Made by a program: the position numbers and the translations under genes
Assembly: GCA_017550335.1 (NCBI GenBank)
Contig: JAFZPM010000014.1
Coordinates: forward strand, 1-64,000
Length of the DNA stretch: 64,000 nucleotides
Reading direction: 5' to 3'
Origin: Paludibacteraceae bacterium
GTDB taxonomy: Bacteria; Bacteroidota; Bacteroidia; Bacteroidales; Paludibacteraceae
Notes under the pieces: generated by a model
What the model saw: only the letters and a program-made list of their open reading frames with translations
What the model was told of the DNA's origin: nothing
Databases searched by the model: none
Shown: positions 49,901 to 58,534 of the stretch, one piece after another
Layout of the letters: every line of letters begins with the position of its first letter
How positions within the stretch are numbered: the first letter of the stretch is position 1

Positions 49901-51783
49901 GGCAGCGCAGGAGGCATTCTCAGATTACTACCTGCAAACATCCTTGAATAGCAACCCTCAGCCATTGTCGTGGCCGGCAATTCCGGGGCCCGAGGAAGAC
50001 TAGTGCAACCCATAAACATATGCGAATAGCAACCCACAGCCAACTCTGTGGCGGGCAATGATGGGATGCTCTTCATGTCTTCGCACCCACTGAACATGTA
50101 TGCATAACAACTATCAGCCAATGTCGTGGCCGGCAATTCCGGTGCTTGGAGCATATATTCGCAATCTTTGAACATGGCCATGTAGCAACTCTCCTTCAAG
50201 GTAGTGGCAGGCAATTCAGGGGCTTTTGACAAGGCTTTGCAACCCTCGAACAATCGACAGAAGCAATGTCCGTTAGGGATTTCCGTGGAAAGGCCATCCA
50301 CGTCAATCAGGCTCATCACACTACCGCTGGCCGCTATTTTCCCATTCATGATGAAGCTCGAATATGAGGTGTAAGACTGAGAAAGACCCGCCGGATTATT
50401 TCCACTCAACATCGCCCTGTCCCCTTTCTTCGGCAAGAAAACCGTGTCACCATACATCAAAGCGGCCCACGACTCTCCGCCATCCAAGGAATACCGGATA
50501 TTCGGGAATCTCTCCATATAGTGGTGCTCTATCATGAAGGATGAGCCATCCTCCTCGGCCGTGAAGGTGAGGTAGTTGGCGGTGGTGTCGATCCCCTCAT
50601 TGTATTTCACCACCCATTTGTAAGGAATATCAGAAGGGAAGGTGTCTTTGGCAAGTTCCCTCGGGCAATAGAATGTACCCGGCCAGGCGACAGCCGACAA
50701 CCAATAAGTATAGCACACATACTCCCACGAAGTGAAGTGTACCTTGATTTCGGAGAGACTTGTACAACTATTGAGCATGAACGTGTAACATCCCTTCACC
50801 AACTCCGTGGCGGGCAGTTCAGGCGCCTTCTTCAGGTTGTAGCAATCCGAGAACATATTGTAGTAACACTGCTGCGCCAGTTTCTTCGCAGGCAATTCGG
50901 GCGCGATCTCCAAGGATATGCAATAATCGAACATGCTATAGTAGCACATGTAGGCCATCTCGGTCGCAGGCAGTTCGGGCGCATACATCAGACTATCACA
51001 GTGGGAGAACATACAGAGATAGCAGCTATCCACCACCGCCGTGGCTGGAAGTGCGGGGGCTTGCGCCAAACCGATGCAATAGGCGAACATATTCGCATAG
51101 CAGCTCTCGGCCAACGCAGTGGAAGGCAATTCAGGGGCCTGTTTCAAACTATAGCATCCGAGGAACATGGAATTATAGCATCCCCTGACCAACTTATTGA
51201 CCGGCAACTGTGGCGCTTCCACTAAAATGCGGCAACAAGCGAACATGCCATCATAGCAATATTCCTTCAACTCCGTGGCGGGCAGTTCGGGCGCCTTCTT
51301 CAGATTGGTGCAGAAATAAAACATGAAATAATAGCAACTATCCGTCAACTGCGTGGCAGGTAGTTCGGGCGCCTGTATTAAACCTTCACAATGGTCGAAC
51401 AAGTGTCCGAAACAGTTTCTGTTAGGGATGGTAAGGCTTTCACCCTCACCATCTATTAGGCTCATCACACTTCCGCCAGCCGCGATCTTTCCCGTCATCG
51501 TGAATTGCGTATAACTCAATAATCCGGAGGAGAACCCCTCAGGATTGTTCCCCTTCAGCAACGCCTTGTCACCTTTCTTCGCCAAGGCGATCGAATCACC
51601 TTCCGCCAGGACGGTCCACGTCGCCCCATCGTCCAACGAGTATTGGACATCAGGATCGTTATACGTGTTTTTTATTCCAAACGTAGACCCATCCTCCGCA
51701 GCTGTGAAGGTGAGGTAGTTGGCCGCACTCGCCACGCAGGCGGCGCATAGCATCATCATGAAAGTGACAATTATTTTTCTCAT
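46981..51783 (-). CDS. Giant secreted Cys-containing LRR-like repeat surface protein (1600 aa)
   Basis: Signal peptide MRKIIVTFMMMLCAACVASA is followed by four modules. Each opens with a beta segment (NYLTFTAAEDGSTF, VQYSLDDGATW, KGDKALLKGNN, GKIAAGGSVMSLID) and then carries 26-residue repeats of form CYxxMFxxCxxLxxAPxLPATxL. I count 9, 11, 11 and 3 repeats, about 34 in all, and each module ends in a SFxxW and GTFICPKxLP cap. Module borders lie near 50582, 49262 and 47965. The last 65 residues (TVWTDGLTIHVRGAKGEVSLYD to GGSSIVLVR) look like a T9SS-type sorting tail. The repeats resemble BspA-like leucine-rich repeats; adhesion is plausible but unproven. Tandem with two shorter paralogues. Confidence 0.8.
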   Translation of the reverse strand: MRKIIVTFMMMLCAACVASAANYLTFTAAEDGSTFGIKNTYNDPDVQYSLDDGATWTVLAEGDSIALAKKGDKALLKGNNPEGFSSGLLSYTQFTMTGKIAAGGSVMSLIDGEGESLTIPNRNCFGHLFDHCEGLIQAPELPATQLTDSCYYFMFYFCTNLKKAPELPATELKEYCYDGMFACCRILVEAPQLPVNKLVRGCYNSMFLGCYSLKQAPELPSTALAESCYANMFAYCIGLAQAPALPATAVVDSCYLCMFSHCDSLMYAPELPATEMAYMCYYSMFDYCISLEIAPELPAKKLAQQCYYNMFSDCYNLKKAPELPATELVKGCYTFMLNSCTSLSEIKVHFTSWEYVCYTYWLSAVAWPGTFYCPRELAKDTFPSDIPYKWVVKYNEGIDTTANYLTFTAEEDGSSFMIEHHYMERFPNIRYSLDGGESWAALMYGDTVFLPKKGDRAMLSGNNPAGLSQSYTSYSSFIMNGKIAASGSVMSLIDVDGLSTEIPNGHCFCRLFEGCKALSKAPELPATTLKESCYMAMFKDCEYMLQAPELPATTLADSCYAYMFSGCEDMKSIPSLPATELAVGCYSHMFMGCTSLPRAPELPATTMAEGCYSRMFAGSNLRMPPALPAMTLAKGCYEGMFAGAPLSQAPELPATTMAEYCYKYMFSSCDLLYQAPELPAMNLALGCYSHMFSSCANLEWIPALPATTLADSCYANMFDECLALARVPELPATKLAKGCYASMFFECGSIRSVTLPAAELAEGCYTSMFDGCEGLSKVSVSFDQWETKADGKPFSNSYLLDVNSTGTFICPKGLPLEYGASRIPEGWTVKYSDDTTVAGVNYLSFTSDVDGSSFQLVNNNGNTPHVEYSMDGGYTWSTLAPGEPVLMDRGDEALLRGNNPNGFSQSWSSYSNFSMTGKIAASGSVMSLLDGKGMSTVIPNGHCFCRLFEGCKALRRFPELPATTLKESCYKAMFKGCEYADYAPVLPATTMADSCYASMFEGCEDMNVAPALPATELAVGCYSSMFEICYMLTQAPELPATELAEGCYSRMFLGCEGLDYASALPAMTLAKGCYERMFAGSGLARGPELPATTLAERCYNQMFRSCGDLRQAPELPAMNLAKSCYDHMFSGCVNLEQAPALPATTLADSCYAYMFDECLTFTQIPELPATKLAKGCYSFMFWECFYVRSATLPATELAEGCYSNMFDGCSDLIEVRVSFDQWQTADGNPFSDSYLRDVASTGTFICPKGLPLEYGTSRIPSGWTVKYIEEEPNYLTFTAEEDNVSVAVTEGEAGGGDIQPAPYPQLSDESAVASVEGEKRPVMRRNLPSTGVDLKYSTDGGETWTEMEPGTPIILAKKGDKILFKGNNPSGFSTETQRIQFDIEGTASASGSVMSLIDETGGAAAIPNEYCFANLFENCAGLTKMPDLSATELKAYCYKDMFRGCTSLTSTSALPATTLEEGSYEGMFYDCENLSEVSVSFTDWTDGTEDWLHGVAPEGKVISPASLAQNVGDDYVPDGWALVSDILTTVDHVLADGLTVWTDGLTIHVRGAKGEVSLYDAAGRNLTSNYSNGEVRALSVPSKGLYVVRTNGGSSIVLVR

Positions 51784-51830
51784 AACTTAAAAATTTTATT
51801 CTACACCAACATTTCCCCGCCGGCGTAGCC

Positions 51831-53174
51831 TTAGCGCACCAGCACAACCGATGATCCGCCATTCGTGCGGACCACATAGGCGCCCTTGGACGGAACGCTC
51901 AACACGCACTCTTCGTCCGCAGCATTTGAGACCGCAACTATCCTACCCGACATGTCATAGAGGGAAACCTCCCCTTCCGCACCGCACACATGGACGGTTA
52001 AATCATCAGTCCATACAGTGACACCATCGGCCAAGGCTGAGCTTACGCCAGTACCTTCCTCTTCGATATATTCCACCGTCCACCCCTCCGGTATCTTGCT
52101 CACCCCATACTCAAGAGGCAAGTCTTTCGGGCAGATGAAGGTGCCGGTAGGGGCAACGTCCTTGACCCATTCAGAAGTGCAGTATCCGACATTCCAATCA
52201 TCAAATGAGACAAGGATTCTAGACAGGTTGGTGCAACCGTAGAACATGGCATCATAACATTCCATAGAGAATGTCGCGGCTGGTAATTCCGGCGCCTGCG
52301 TCAGACTGGTGCAACCTAAGAACATTGCACTATAACAAGCATAAGCCATTTTCGTGGCTGGCAATGCGGGAGCTTGCGTCAAGCTGGCGCAACCTTCGAA
52401 CATAGATTCATAACAACATTCAGTCAATGTCGTCGCTGGCAATTCCGGCGCCTGCGTCAGACTGGTGCATCCTAAGAACATACCATCATAACACAATCTA
52501 GACAACTCCGTCGCTGGCAGTTCTGGGGCTTGCGTCAGGCTAGTGCAACCTCTGAACATTCCTCCATAACACCTATAATCCAATGTCATGGCTGGCAATT
52601 CCGGCGCCTGCGTCAGACTGGTGCAACCCGAGAACATATTATCATAACAAGATTCATACATTGTCATGGCAGGCAATGCGGGCGCTTGTGTCAGTCCGGT
52701 GCAATCTTTGAACATACAATCATAACAATCTTCAGTCAATATCGTGGCTGGCAATGCGGGAGCTTGCGTCAGACTAGCGCAACCGGAGAATAAATAACGG
52801 AAGCAATAATTATTAGGGATTTCCGTGGAAAGGCCCACTCCATCAATTAGGCTCATCACACTACCGCTGGCGGCCACTTTGCCTGTCATCTTAAATGTTG
52901 AATATTTACCATAATTCTTTGAAAAGCCATGGGAGTTGTCTCCCTTCAACAAGGCCTTGTCACCCTTATGGGCTAATATGACCGTTTCACCTTCCGGTAA
53001 GGCGGTCCACGTCTCCCCTCCGTCCAATGAATACTGTACATCAGGATCATTATCCTTGTTCACAAATCCAAACGTAGACCCATCCTCCGCAGCAGTAAAG
53101 GTCAAGTAGTTAGCCGCACTCGCCACACAGGCGGCGCAAAGCATCATCATGAAAGCAGTAATTATTTTTCTCAT
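51831..53174 (-). CDS. Secreted LRR-like repeat surface protein, single-module paralogue (447 aa)
   Basis: Same plan as its neighbours with one module: signal peptide (MRKIITAFMMMLCAACVASA), beta segment with DVQYSLDGGETW and KGDKALLKGDN, eight CYxxMF repeats that are unusually uniform (GCTSLTQAPELPATTL recurs), a SFDDW and GTFICPKDLPLEYG cap, then the shared sorting-like tail from TVWTDDLTVHVCGAEG to GGSSVVLVR. Likely exported to the surface. The 47-bp gap to the 1600-aa gene and the 46-bp gap to the 717-aa gene are themselves nearly identical, which points to gene duplication. Confidence 0.8.
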   Translation of the reverse strand: MRKIITAFMMMLCAACVASAANYLTFTAAEDGSTFGFVNKDNDPDVQYSLDGGETWTALPEGETVILAHKGDKALLKGDNSHGFSKNYGKYSTFKMTGKVAASGSVMSLIDGVGLSTEIPNNYCFRYLFSGCASLTQAPALPATILTEDCYDCMFKDCTGLTQAPALPAMTMYESCYDNMFSGCTSLTQAPELPAMTLDYRCYGGMFRGCTSLTQAPELPATELSRLCYDGMFLGCTSLTQAPELPATTLTECCYESMFEGCASLTQAPALPATKMAYACYSAMFLGCTSLTQAPELPAATFSMECYDAMFYGCTNLSRILVSFDDWNVGYCTSEWVKDVAPTGTFICPKDLPLEYGVSKIPEGWTVEYIEEEGTGVSSALADGVTVWTDDLTVHVCGAEGEVSLYDMSGRIVAVSNAADEECVLSVPSKGAYVVRTNGGSSVVLVR

Positions 53175-53220
53175 AACTTAAAATTTTATTCCACACCAAT
53201 ATTTCCCCGCCGGCGCATCC

Positions 53221-55374
53221 TTAGCGCACCAGCACGGACCGCTCTCCTCCGCTCGTGCGGACCACATAGACGCCCTTGGACGGCACGCTCAACGCACGCT
53301 CCTCATCCGCGGAATTGGAGACAGCGACTCTCTTGCCCGACAGATCATAGAGGGAAACCTCCCCCTCCGCGCCACGGACGTAAACAGTGAGACCATCGCT
53401 CCATACGGTGATGCCATCGGCTAAGGTGGCACTTTCGCCAGTATCTTCATCAATATATTTCACCGTCCATCCTTCCGGTATTTTGTTGAGCCCATATTCA
53501 AGAGGCAATGCTTTCGGACAGATGAAGGTGCCGGTTGAGGCGACCATAGCGGTCCATGCACTAGTCGCATCACTCCACTGTTCAAAATTCACTTTGATTT
53601 CCGACAAGTTCTCGCTTCTATAAAACATCTCGCAATAACAATGATCCGCCAATGTAGTGGCAGATAACTCAGGAGCCCGGGTAAGACCAGGGCATAAAGC
53701 GAACATTCTTCTATAACAATGGTCAGCCAATGTCGTAGCAGGCAACTTTGGTGCCTGAGTGAGCTTACTACAACCTTGGAACATATAATAATAGCAACTT
53801 TTATACATTGTCATAGCAGGCAATTCCGGTGCCTGAAGAAGTTTGGAGCAGTTCTCGAACATGCTATAATAACAAAATTCAGCCAGTGTCGTAGCAGGCA
53901 ATTCAGGCGCTTGGGCAAGGCTCACACACCCTTTGAACATTTCCGAGTAACACGAACTAGCCATTGTCGTAGCAAGCAATTCAGGAGCTTTGGTAAGATT
54001 CTCACAACCAGAGAACAAACCTCTATAACAAGCATCATCCAAATCGGTCGCAGGCAATTTCGGCGCCTGGCTGAGGCCCGTGCAATTCGAGAACATGTAA
54101 TAATAAGCTCCACTACCCAATGTCAGCGCAGGCAATTCCGGAGCCTGAGTGAGGCTTGCACATTCAGAGAACAATTTGCAAAAGCAATATTCACCCGGGA
54201 CAACAGTACTATTCCCCTTATCATCAACAAGGCTCATCACACTTCCTCTCGCGGCGATCTTACCCGTCATCGTGAACTTTGTATACACATCGGTACTCTT
54301 CGAGATTCCATTAAAATTAGTTCCCCTAAGTATGGCCTTATCACCCACATTCACCAAGCTGACAGATTCACCAGCCTTCAGTTCTTCCCAAGACATACCC
54401 TCGTTCAAGGAATACAATATGTTAGGGTTATTCTCCCCAAAATTACTTATACCGAACGTGGATCCAGCCTCTTGCGCAGTGAAAGTCAGGTAGTTGGCGC
54501 CCTCGTCCTCGATATATTTCACAGCCCAACCCTTCGGGATTCGGCTCTCTCCATACTCAAGAGGCAATGATCTCGGGCAGATGAACGTGCCGGTAGTTTT
54601 AACGTCATAAAACCAGCCTTCGGTATTTGAGTCATACACATCATCTCTTATCAAATAAGAATCACCCCAAGCAGGGAAGTTCACCTTCACTTTCTCAAGA
54701 GACGTGCATTTCCCAAACATTGCCGAATAACATCCAATGAATTTAGAGTCATCGCCTCCATACTCATCAAAGAACTTTGTAGCTGGCAAATAAGGTGTTT
54801 CTTTCAGACTTGTACATCCATAGAACATCGCGGCGTAACATCCAGGATAGAGTTTTGTGGCCGGCAACTCGGGCGCTTCCCTCAGACTCGTACAGTTATA
54901 GAACATCATCTGATAACACTGATCCGCCAAATCTGTGGCAGGCAATTCCGGTGCCTGAGTGAGGCTTGTGCAACTAGCAAATAATTGATAGAAGCAACCG
55001 GGAACAGTGATACGTTTATGTGTGCCATCTCCATCAAGGAGGCTCATCACACTTCCGCTTGCCGCAATTTTACCGCTCATCACGAATGTCGAGTAATCAT
55101 ATCCCCCTTTATAAGCGAAACAAAACATGTCATTATTTCCCTTAAGCAGAGCCTTATCTCCCACGTTTTGCAGTGTAACACGTTCATCTTCCTTAAGCAC
55201 AGTCCATGTCTCCCCATTGTCAAGGGAGTATTGCACATCAGGATCATTGTCTTCGGAGTTGTAGATTCTGAACGTAGAACCAGCCTCTTCAGCCGTAAAT
55301 GTCAAATAATTAGCCGCGCTCGCCACACATACGGCGCATAGCATCATAATGAAAGCAGTAAATATTTTCTTCAT
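53221..55374 (-). CDS. Secreted LRR-like repeat surface protein, two-module paralogue (717 aa)
   Basis: First gene of the array in transcription order. Signal peptide MKKIFTAFIMMLCAVCVASA, then two modules. Module one has four CYxxMF-type repeats including an irregular one with an inserted KFFDEYGGDDSKFIG loop. Module two has eight. Each module ends in the GTFICPxxLPLEYG cap. The C-terminal tail (LTVYVRGAEGEVSLYDLSGK to GGERSVLVR) matches the other two. Two Cys per 26-residue repeat recur at fixed spacing. A -7 promoter element at 55547-55554 could drive all three genes through a 165-nt leader. Confidence 0.8.
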   Translation of the reverse strand: MKKIFTAFIMMLCAVCVASAANYLTFTAEEAGSTFRIYNSEDNDPDVQYSLDNGETWTVLKEDERVTLQNVGDKALLKGNNDMFCFAYKGGYDYSTFVMSGKIAASGSVMSLLDGDGTHKRITVPGCFYQLFASCTSLTQAPELPATDLADQCYQMMFYNCTSLREAPELPATKLYPGCYAAMFYGCTSLKETPYLPATKFFDEYGGDDSKFIGCYSAMFGKCTSLEKVKVNFPAWGDSYLIRDDVYDSNTEGWFYDVKTTGTFICPRSLPLEYGESRIPKGWAVKYIEDEGANYLTFTAQEAGSTFGISNFGENNPNILYSLNEGMSWEELKAGESVSLVNVGDKAILRGTNFNGISKSTDVYTKFTMTGKIAARGSVMSLVDDKGNSTVVPGEYCFCKLFSECASLTQAPELPALTLGSGAYYYMFSNCTGLSQAPKLPATDLDDACYRGLFSGCENLTKAPELLATTMASSCYSEMFKGCVSLAQAPELPATTLAEFCYYSMFENCSKLLQAPELPAMTMYKSCYYYMFQGCSKLTQAPKLPATTLADHCYRRMFALCPGLTRAPELSATTLADHCYCEMFYRSENLSEIKVNFEQWSDATSAWTAMVASTGTFICPKALPLEYGLNKIPEGWTVKYIDEDTGESATLADGITVWSDGLTVYVRGAEGEVSLYDLSGKRVAVSNSADEERALSVPSKGVYVVRTSGGERSVLVR

Positions 55375-55546
55375 AATAATAATATGTGAATTTTATATAA
55401 TCTCCTCTGATGCAGAGTCATAGCGATAAGACGATGACCCCAATACAATAAAACCAACTCACGTCCATTCACGTTTTTTAGTTTCCATAAATCCATATTT
55501 CCGACCATTGGTAGAGCCAAACACGGGAAAACATCTCTTAAAAAAG

Positions 55547-55554
55547 CAAAGTTA
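55547..55554 (-). promoter_or_regulatory. -7 promoter element for the LRR-like surface protein array
   Basis: Minus-strand TAACTTTG, exact TAnnTTTG, with a TTGC 22 bp upstream as a weak -33. It lies between two copies of CTTTTTTAAG-type sequence. The leader to the ATG at 55374 is about 165 nt and otherwise featureless; 55555-55700 shows no gene. Confidence 0.55.
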
Positions 55555-55702
55555 TCACAAATCCTTAAAAAAGCAAGGAGTGATTCACACATACACTCAT
55601 CCAGTTTATTATTTCTTATCTAATATCAACAATAATACGAGAGGCGATACCCAAAATAGCCCGATGACGAAACATCCGGATGCACATCCCCCCAATTCAA
55701 AT

Positions 55703-55768
55703 TTCAAAATTGACTTCGTCGAACTGACGTTTCATAATTCAAAATTCTTAATTCTTAATTCATAATTG
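55703..55768 (-). repeat. Inverted copy of the dispersed repeat core
   Basis: The 24-nt core lies on the minus strand at 55710-55733, followed by AATTC-AAAATTCTTAATTC runs that reach and include the stop codon of the PH-domain gene. Confidence 0.8.
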
Positions 55769-56128
55769 GCCCACGTGTGCCGCCAACAACATCTGCGCCG
55801 TCTCAAGACCCGACTCGCGGCCGAACTCGAAGGCAAAGGGTTTCTCCTTGCCGATCAAAAAAATCAGCAGCGTACATGGCTTCGCGAAGTTCGCCGTAAA
55901 GGTGAGGACGCTCCGGTACGGGACAGAGGCGAAGGCATTCTCCGACTTGATAAGCCCCTGCGATTCCATGAAGATCATTCGCTTGTCCGTGAACAACAGA
56001 CAATGATGGGAGACAGCGAAAGCCGTTTCCACCGTTTCACCCTCCAAAAGGACATGATCGAAATCATTTCTGATCTTCTTTCCGTCCACCTCACTCGCCT
56101 TGCCGAGTATAGAATCTATCAAACCCAT
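55760..56128 (-). CDS. Bacterial PH domain-containing protein
   Basis: A 122-residue cytosolic protein with the bPH fold: MGLIDSILGKASEVDGKKIR, HVLLEGETVETAFAVSHHCLLFTDKRMIFMESQG, SVPYRSVLTFTANF and a C-terminal helix (GLETAQMLLAAHV). The start MGLID is typical for the family; an upstream Met two codons earlier is also possible. Function unknown; such proteins are common stand-alone membrane- or protein-binding modules. The stop codon lies in the adjoining AATTATGAATT repeat. Confidence 0.85.
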   Translation of the reverse strand: MGLIDSILGKASEVDGKKIRNDFDHVLLEGETVETAFAVSHHCLLFTDKRMIFMESQGLIKSENAFASVPYRSVLTFTANFAKPCTLLIFLIGKEKPFAFEFGRESGLETAQMLLAAHVGQL

Positions 56129-56134
56129 ATTCAA

Positions 56135-57046
56135 TCAATTATCATTTAACATATTTATCTTATCGTCGAAAGAATCCTTGGCGCACAGCCAAGCGCCCAC
56201 CGCCATCAATGCGAGGCCGATCCAATAGGCATGGGGCGGTGTCTGCTGGAAGATCAGCAGCGAGAGGCCCGTTCCGATGAAGGGTGCGACCGCATAGTAG
56301 GCGCTCGTGCGGGCGGCGCCCAACGTCCGCTGCGCATAGATGTCGATGAAGACACTCAGTCCGTACGAGACGAGTCCGATGGCCATCGCCGCGAAGATGG
56401 GCCAGATGACTTCGATGGTCTCCCCGATGAGGAAACCGATCAGGAGCATGCCGACCCCCGAAAAGATACCCTTCATGAGGACGATCTGCATCGGGTCCTT
56501 CGAGGCGATCCGTCGGGTGCAGTTATTGTCCAAACCCCAGCAGAAAGCCGCCAAAATGACGTACAAGGAGCCGGAAGAGAACCGCAGGCTATCCATATCC
56601 TCGCAGGAGAGCACGCAGCAAGATAGCGTCACGAAGGCGATGCCCACCCAAAGCCGCTTGGAGATGCGTTCCTGGAAGAAGAGCCATGCGAGGATGGCGG
56701 TCGCCACGATCTCGAAATCGCTCAGCAGGGAAGCGTTTGCCGCCGTGGTCTTCTGCAAGCCCACCATGAGGCAGATCGGTCCCACGATATCCAAAACGAT
56801 CATCGCCAGGACGTAGGGCCACTCCTTATGGTCCAGTTTCTTCTCCACATTATCCGTGCCGTGGCGGCTCCTGAAGGAAGCGATCGCCAGCATACCCAAG
56901 CCAGAGCCCAGATAGAGGAAACCAGCCGTCAGAATAGGCGGGAGGTAGTCCAAGACAATCTTCGAGAAAGGAGCGTTCACCGCATAGAGCGTCGCACCCA
57001 GCAGAGCGAGTAAGATACCATATTGGCGTTTGGTCAACTTCAACAT
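56135..57046 (-). CDS. EamA/DMT family transporter
   Basis: A 303-residue inner-membrane protein with ten predicted helices in two EamA repeats: LALLGATLYAVNAPFSKIVLDYLPP opens the first, and LYVILAAFCWGLDNNCTRRIAS opens the second. It ends with WIGLALMAVGAWLCAKDSF. Members of the drug/metabolite transporter superfamily export amino acids, nucleosides or metabolites; the substrate here cannot be told. Start at MLKLTKRQYGILLALLG. Ends 6 bp before the PH-domain gene. Confidence 0.9.
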   Translation of the reverse strand: MLKLTKRQYGILLALLGATLYAVNAPFSKIVLDYLPPILTAGFLYLGSGLGMLAIASFRSRHGTDNVEKKLDHKEWPYVLAMIVLDIVGPICLMVGLQKTTAANASLLSDFEIVATAILAWLFFQERISKRLWVGIAFVTLSCCVLSCEDMDSLRFSSGSLYVILAAFCWGLDNNCTRRIASKDPMQIVLMKGIFSGVGMLLIGFLIGETIEVIWPIFAAMAIGLVSYGLSVFIDIYAQRTLGAARTSAYYAVAPFIGTGLSLLIFQQTPPHAYWIGLALMAVGAWLCAKDSFDDKINMLNDN

Positions 57047-57140
57047 AATCATCCGTTTTCACAAAGATAAAAAGATTCAGGGAAAAAGCAACGTGCGCAC
57101 CCGGTGAAACACGTGGCCTCCGCGCATCCGAGCCATCTGC

Positions 57141-58214
57141 TTACCGTTTTTTCTTCTTCAGCATCGACTCGCATTTATCCACTTTCCGGAGGAGGTCCTG
57201 CAGGTAAGTGCGGATCTCCCTAGCAGGTTTGGCGAGCACCGATGTCGTCACGGAATTCGTCTGCGCCACCGCATCGTTCAGTTCAGTTCTAAGCTCTACG
57301 ATCTTATTCTGCATCGAACGTTCCGCACCCGGGCTCACGAAGTTGAGGTCCACAATACGGTTATGCAGGTCGCTGATCTGATAGATAATCCGTTCATACT
57401 TATTCTGTTGTGCTTCCAACGTATACGCATCGATGGCGTGCTTCACATTCGCGGCATACGCCACCGCAAGTCTATTCTTGTCCCCATTGCGGACGATCCT
57501 ATCGTAGAGAGCCTTTTTCTGCTCGAGGGAATCCAACTGGAAGTAGGCCGTCAGCGAGTCCAGCCAGCTCACGTTCTCCTCGGCAGGCGGATTCATCGTA
57601 TCCCCGTTTGTCTGGTCCGACGAACCCTTCGCACCCAAACGCATCAACGGGTCGAAAGGAACATGGCTCTCCTTCAGGCTATCCGGAGAGACCATGAAAT
57701 ATTTGGGTTCCAAATGTTTACGGTAATCTCGGGGGTCCTCCGCATTGACAGATCCGCTGCCCCATGTCGGGTCGAACAAATAAGGGACGCTGTCGATGAC
57801 GCAGGCACACCACATATGACCTCCACTCAATCCTTTGATATTGATATTCGGGGTATAGCCCTCTATGGTGAACATGGGGATACCCATCCGATTGGAGACC
57901 TCGCAGAAGACGCTCGAGAAATTAGCGCACACGCCCCGCCTGTTCCGCAAGGTCCAATTAGCCAACCCTGTCATTTTATATTTAGTCTGTACATCCGAGG
58001 TGGAGAGATCATACACGACGTTTTCCGACAACCAATTCTGCAACGACCAAAGCATCTGGCGCGTGTCACGGCAGTTCTCCTTGATATACGTCGCCAGCGC
58101 ATCAACATCCCTCGAGGACTCTTTAGGGACACTGACGGGCTCGCCAAACTCCTCCGCCCTCATGGCGAAGCAGGAAAGCATCAGCAGGAATAATAAAATA
58201 GCACTTTTCTTCAT
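57141..58214 (-). CDS. Exported transglutaminase-like domain protein
   Basis: About 357 residues with signal peptide MKKSAILLFLLMLSCFAMRA. The transglutaminase-like cysteine protease fold shows the full triad: Cys96 in RRGVCANFSS, His133 in GGHMWCACVID, Asp148 in LFDPTWGSG. The C-terminal 150 residues are helical and predicted coiled coil (YFQLDSLEQKKALYDRIV, YERIIYQISDLHNRIVDL), ending in a Lys-rich tail. Periplasmic or surface; probably a protease or crosslinking enzyme of unknown target. Start placed at the signal-peptide Met, not the longer frame. Confidence 0.85.
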   Translation of the reverse strand: MKKSAILLFLLMLSCFAMRAEEFGEPVSVPKESSRDVDALATYIKENCRDTRQMLWSLQNWLSENVVYDLSTSDVQTKYKMTGLANWTLRNRRGVCANFSSVFCEVSNRMGIPMFTIEGYTPNINIKGLSGGHMWCACVIDSVPYLFDPTWGSGSVNAEDPRDYRKHLEPKYFMVSPDSLKESHVPFDPLMRLGAKGSSDQTNGDTMNPPAEENVSWLDSLTAYFQLDSLEQKKALYDRIVRNGDKNRLAVAYAANVKHAIDAYTLEAQQNKYERIIYQISDLHNRIVDLNFVSPGAERSMQNKIVELRTELNDAVAQTNSVTTSVLAKPAREIRTYLQDLLRKVDKCESMLKKKKR

Positions 58215-58269
58215 ATATTCTTCATTACGACATAGTCTATGACAAAGATAACAATAATCGCGAGACCGC

Positions 58270-58465
58270 AAAAAACAGTAAATTGTAAATAGTCAAATAG
58301 CAAATTACAAAACACCCCAACAGCCAATCGCTACCCCCAAAAATAGTAAATAGTAAATTGTAAATCGTCAAATAGTAAATCCCAGAGGGTAAATCACAAA
58401 ACCTCCCAACAGCCAATCGCCCCAAATAGTAAATCGTAAATCGTCAAATAGTAAATAACAAATTG
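58270..58465. repeat. Run of AGTAAATAGTAAATTG-type intergenic repeats
   Basis: Three blocks of AATAGTAAATCGTAAATCGTC-type sequence are separated by two copies of CCAACAGCCAATCGC. Noncoding, between the transglutaminase and pyrH genes. The same simple sequence occurs at 25675 and 42571 in the opposite orientation. Confidence 0.75.
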
Positions 58466-58488
58466 CGTCGCACGGAGAAATCACAAAA

Positions 58489-58512
58489 AAAGCGGAGATT
58501 CTTCCCCGCTTT
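58489..58512 (-). terminator. Intrinsic terminator after pyrH
   Basis: Read on the minus strand: AAAGCGG, a 10-nt loop, CCGCTTT and a T run. The 7-bp stem lies 23 bp past the pyrH stop. Confidence 0.75.
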
Positions 58513-58534
58513 AATAGTTTCGCCCAAAAACACA

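Noticed and set aside
47140..50003. Several plus-strand open frames of 60-210 codons
   Set aside because: They lie antisense to the LRR-like repeat genes, have no family features, and repeat because the coding strand repeats.
46981..55374. 78-bp periodicity over 8 kb suggesting a CRISPR or satellite
   Set aside because: The period equals the 26-residue protein repeat in open frames with codon-level variation; no unique spacers.
55508..55765. Plus-strand open frame of 85 codons ending in an IDFVELTF-like peptide
   Set aside because: The peptide is the translation of the dispersed repeat core; the same peptide appears from repeat copies at 46.7 kb.
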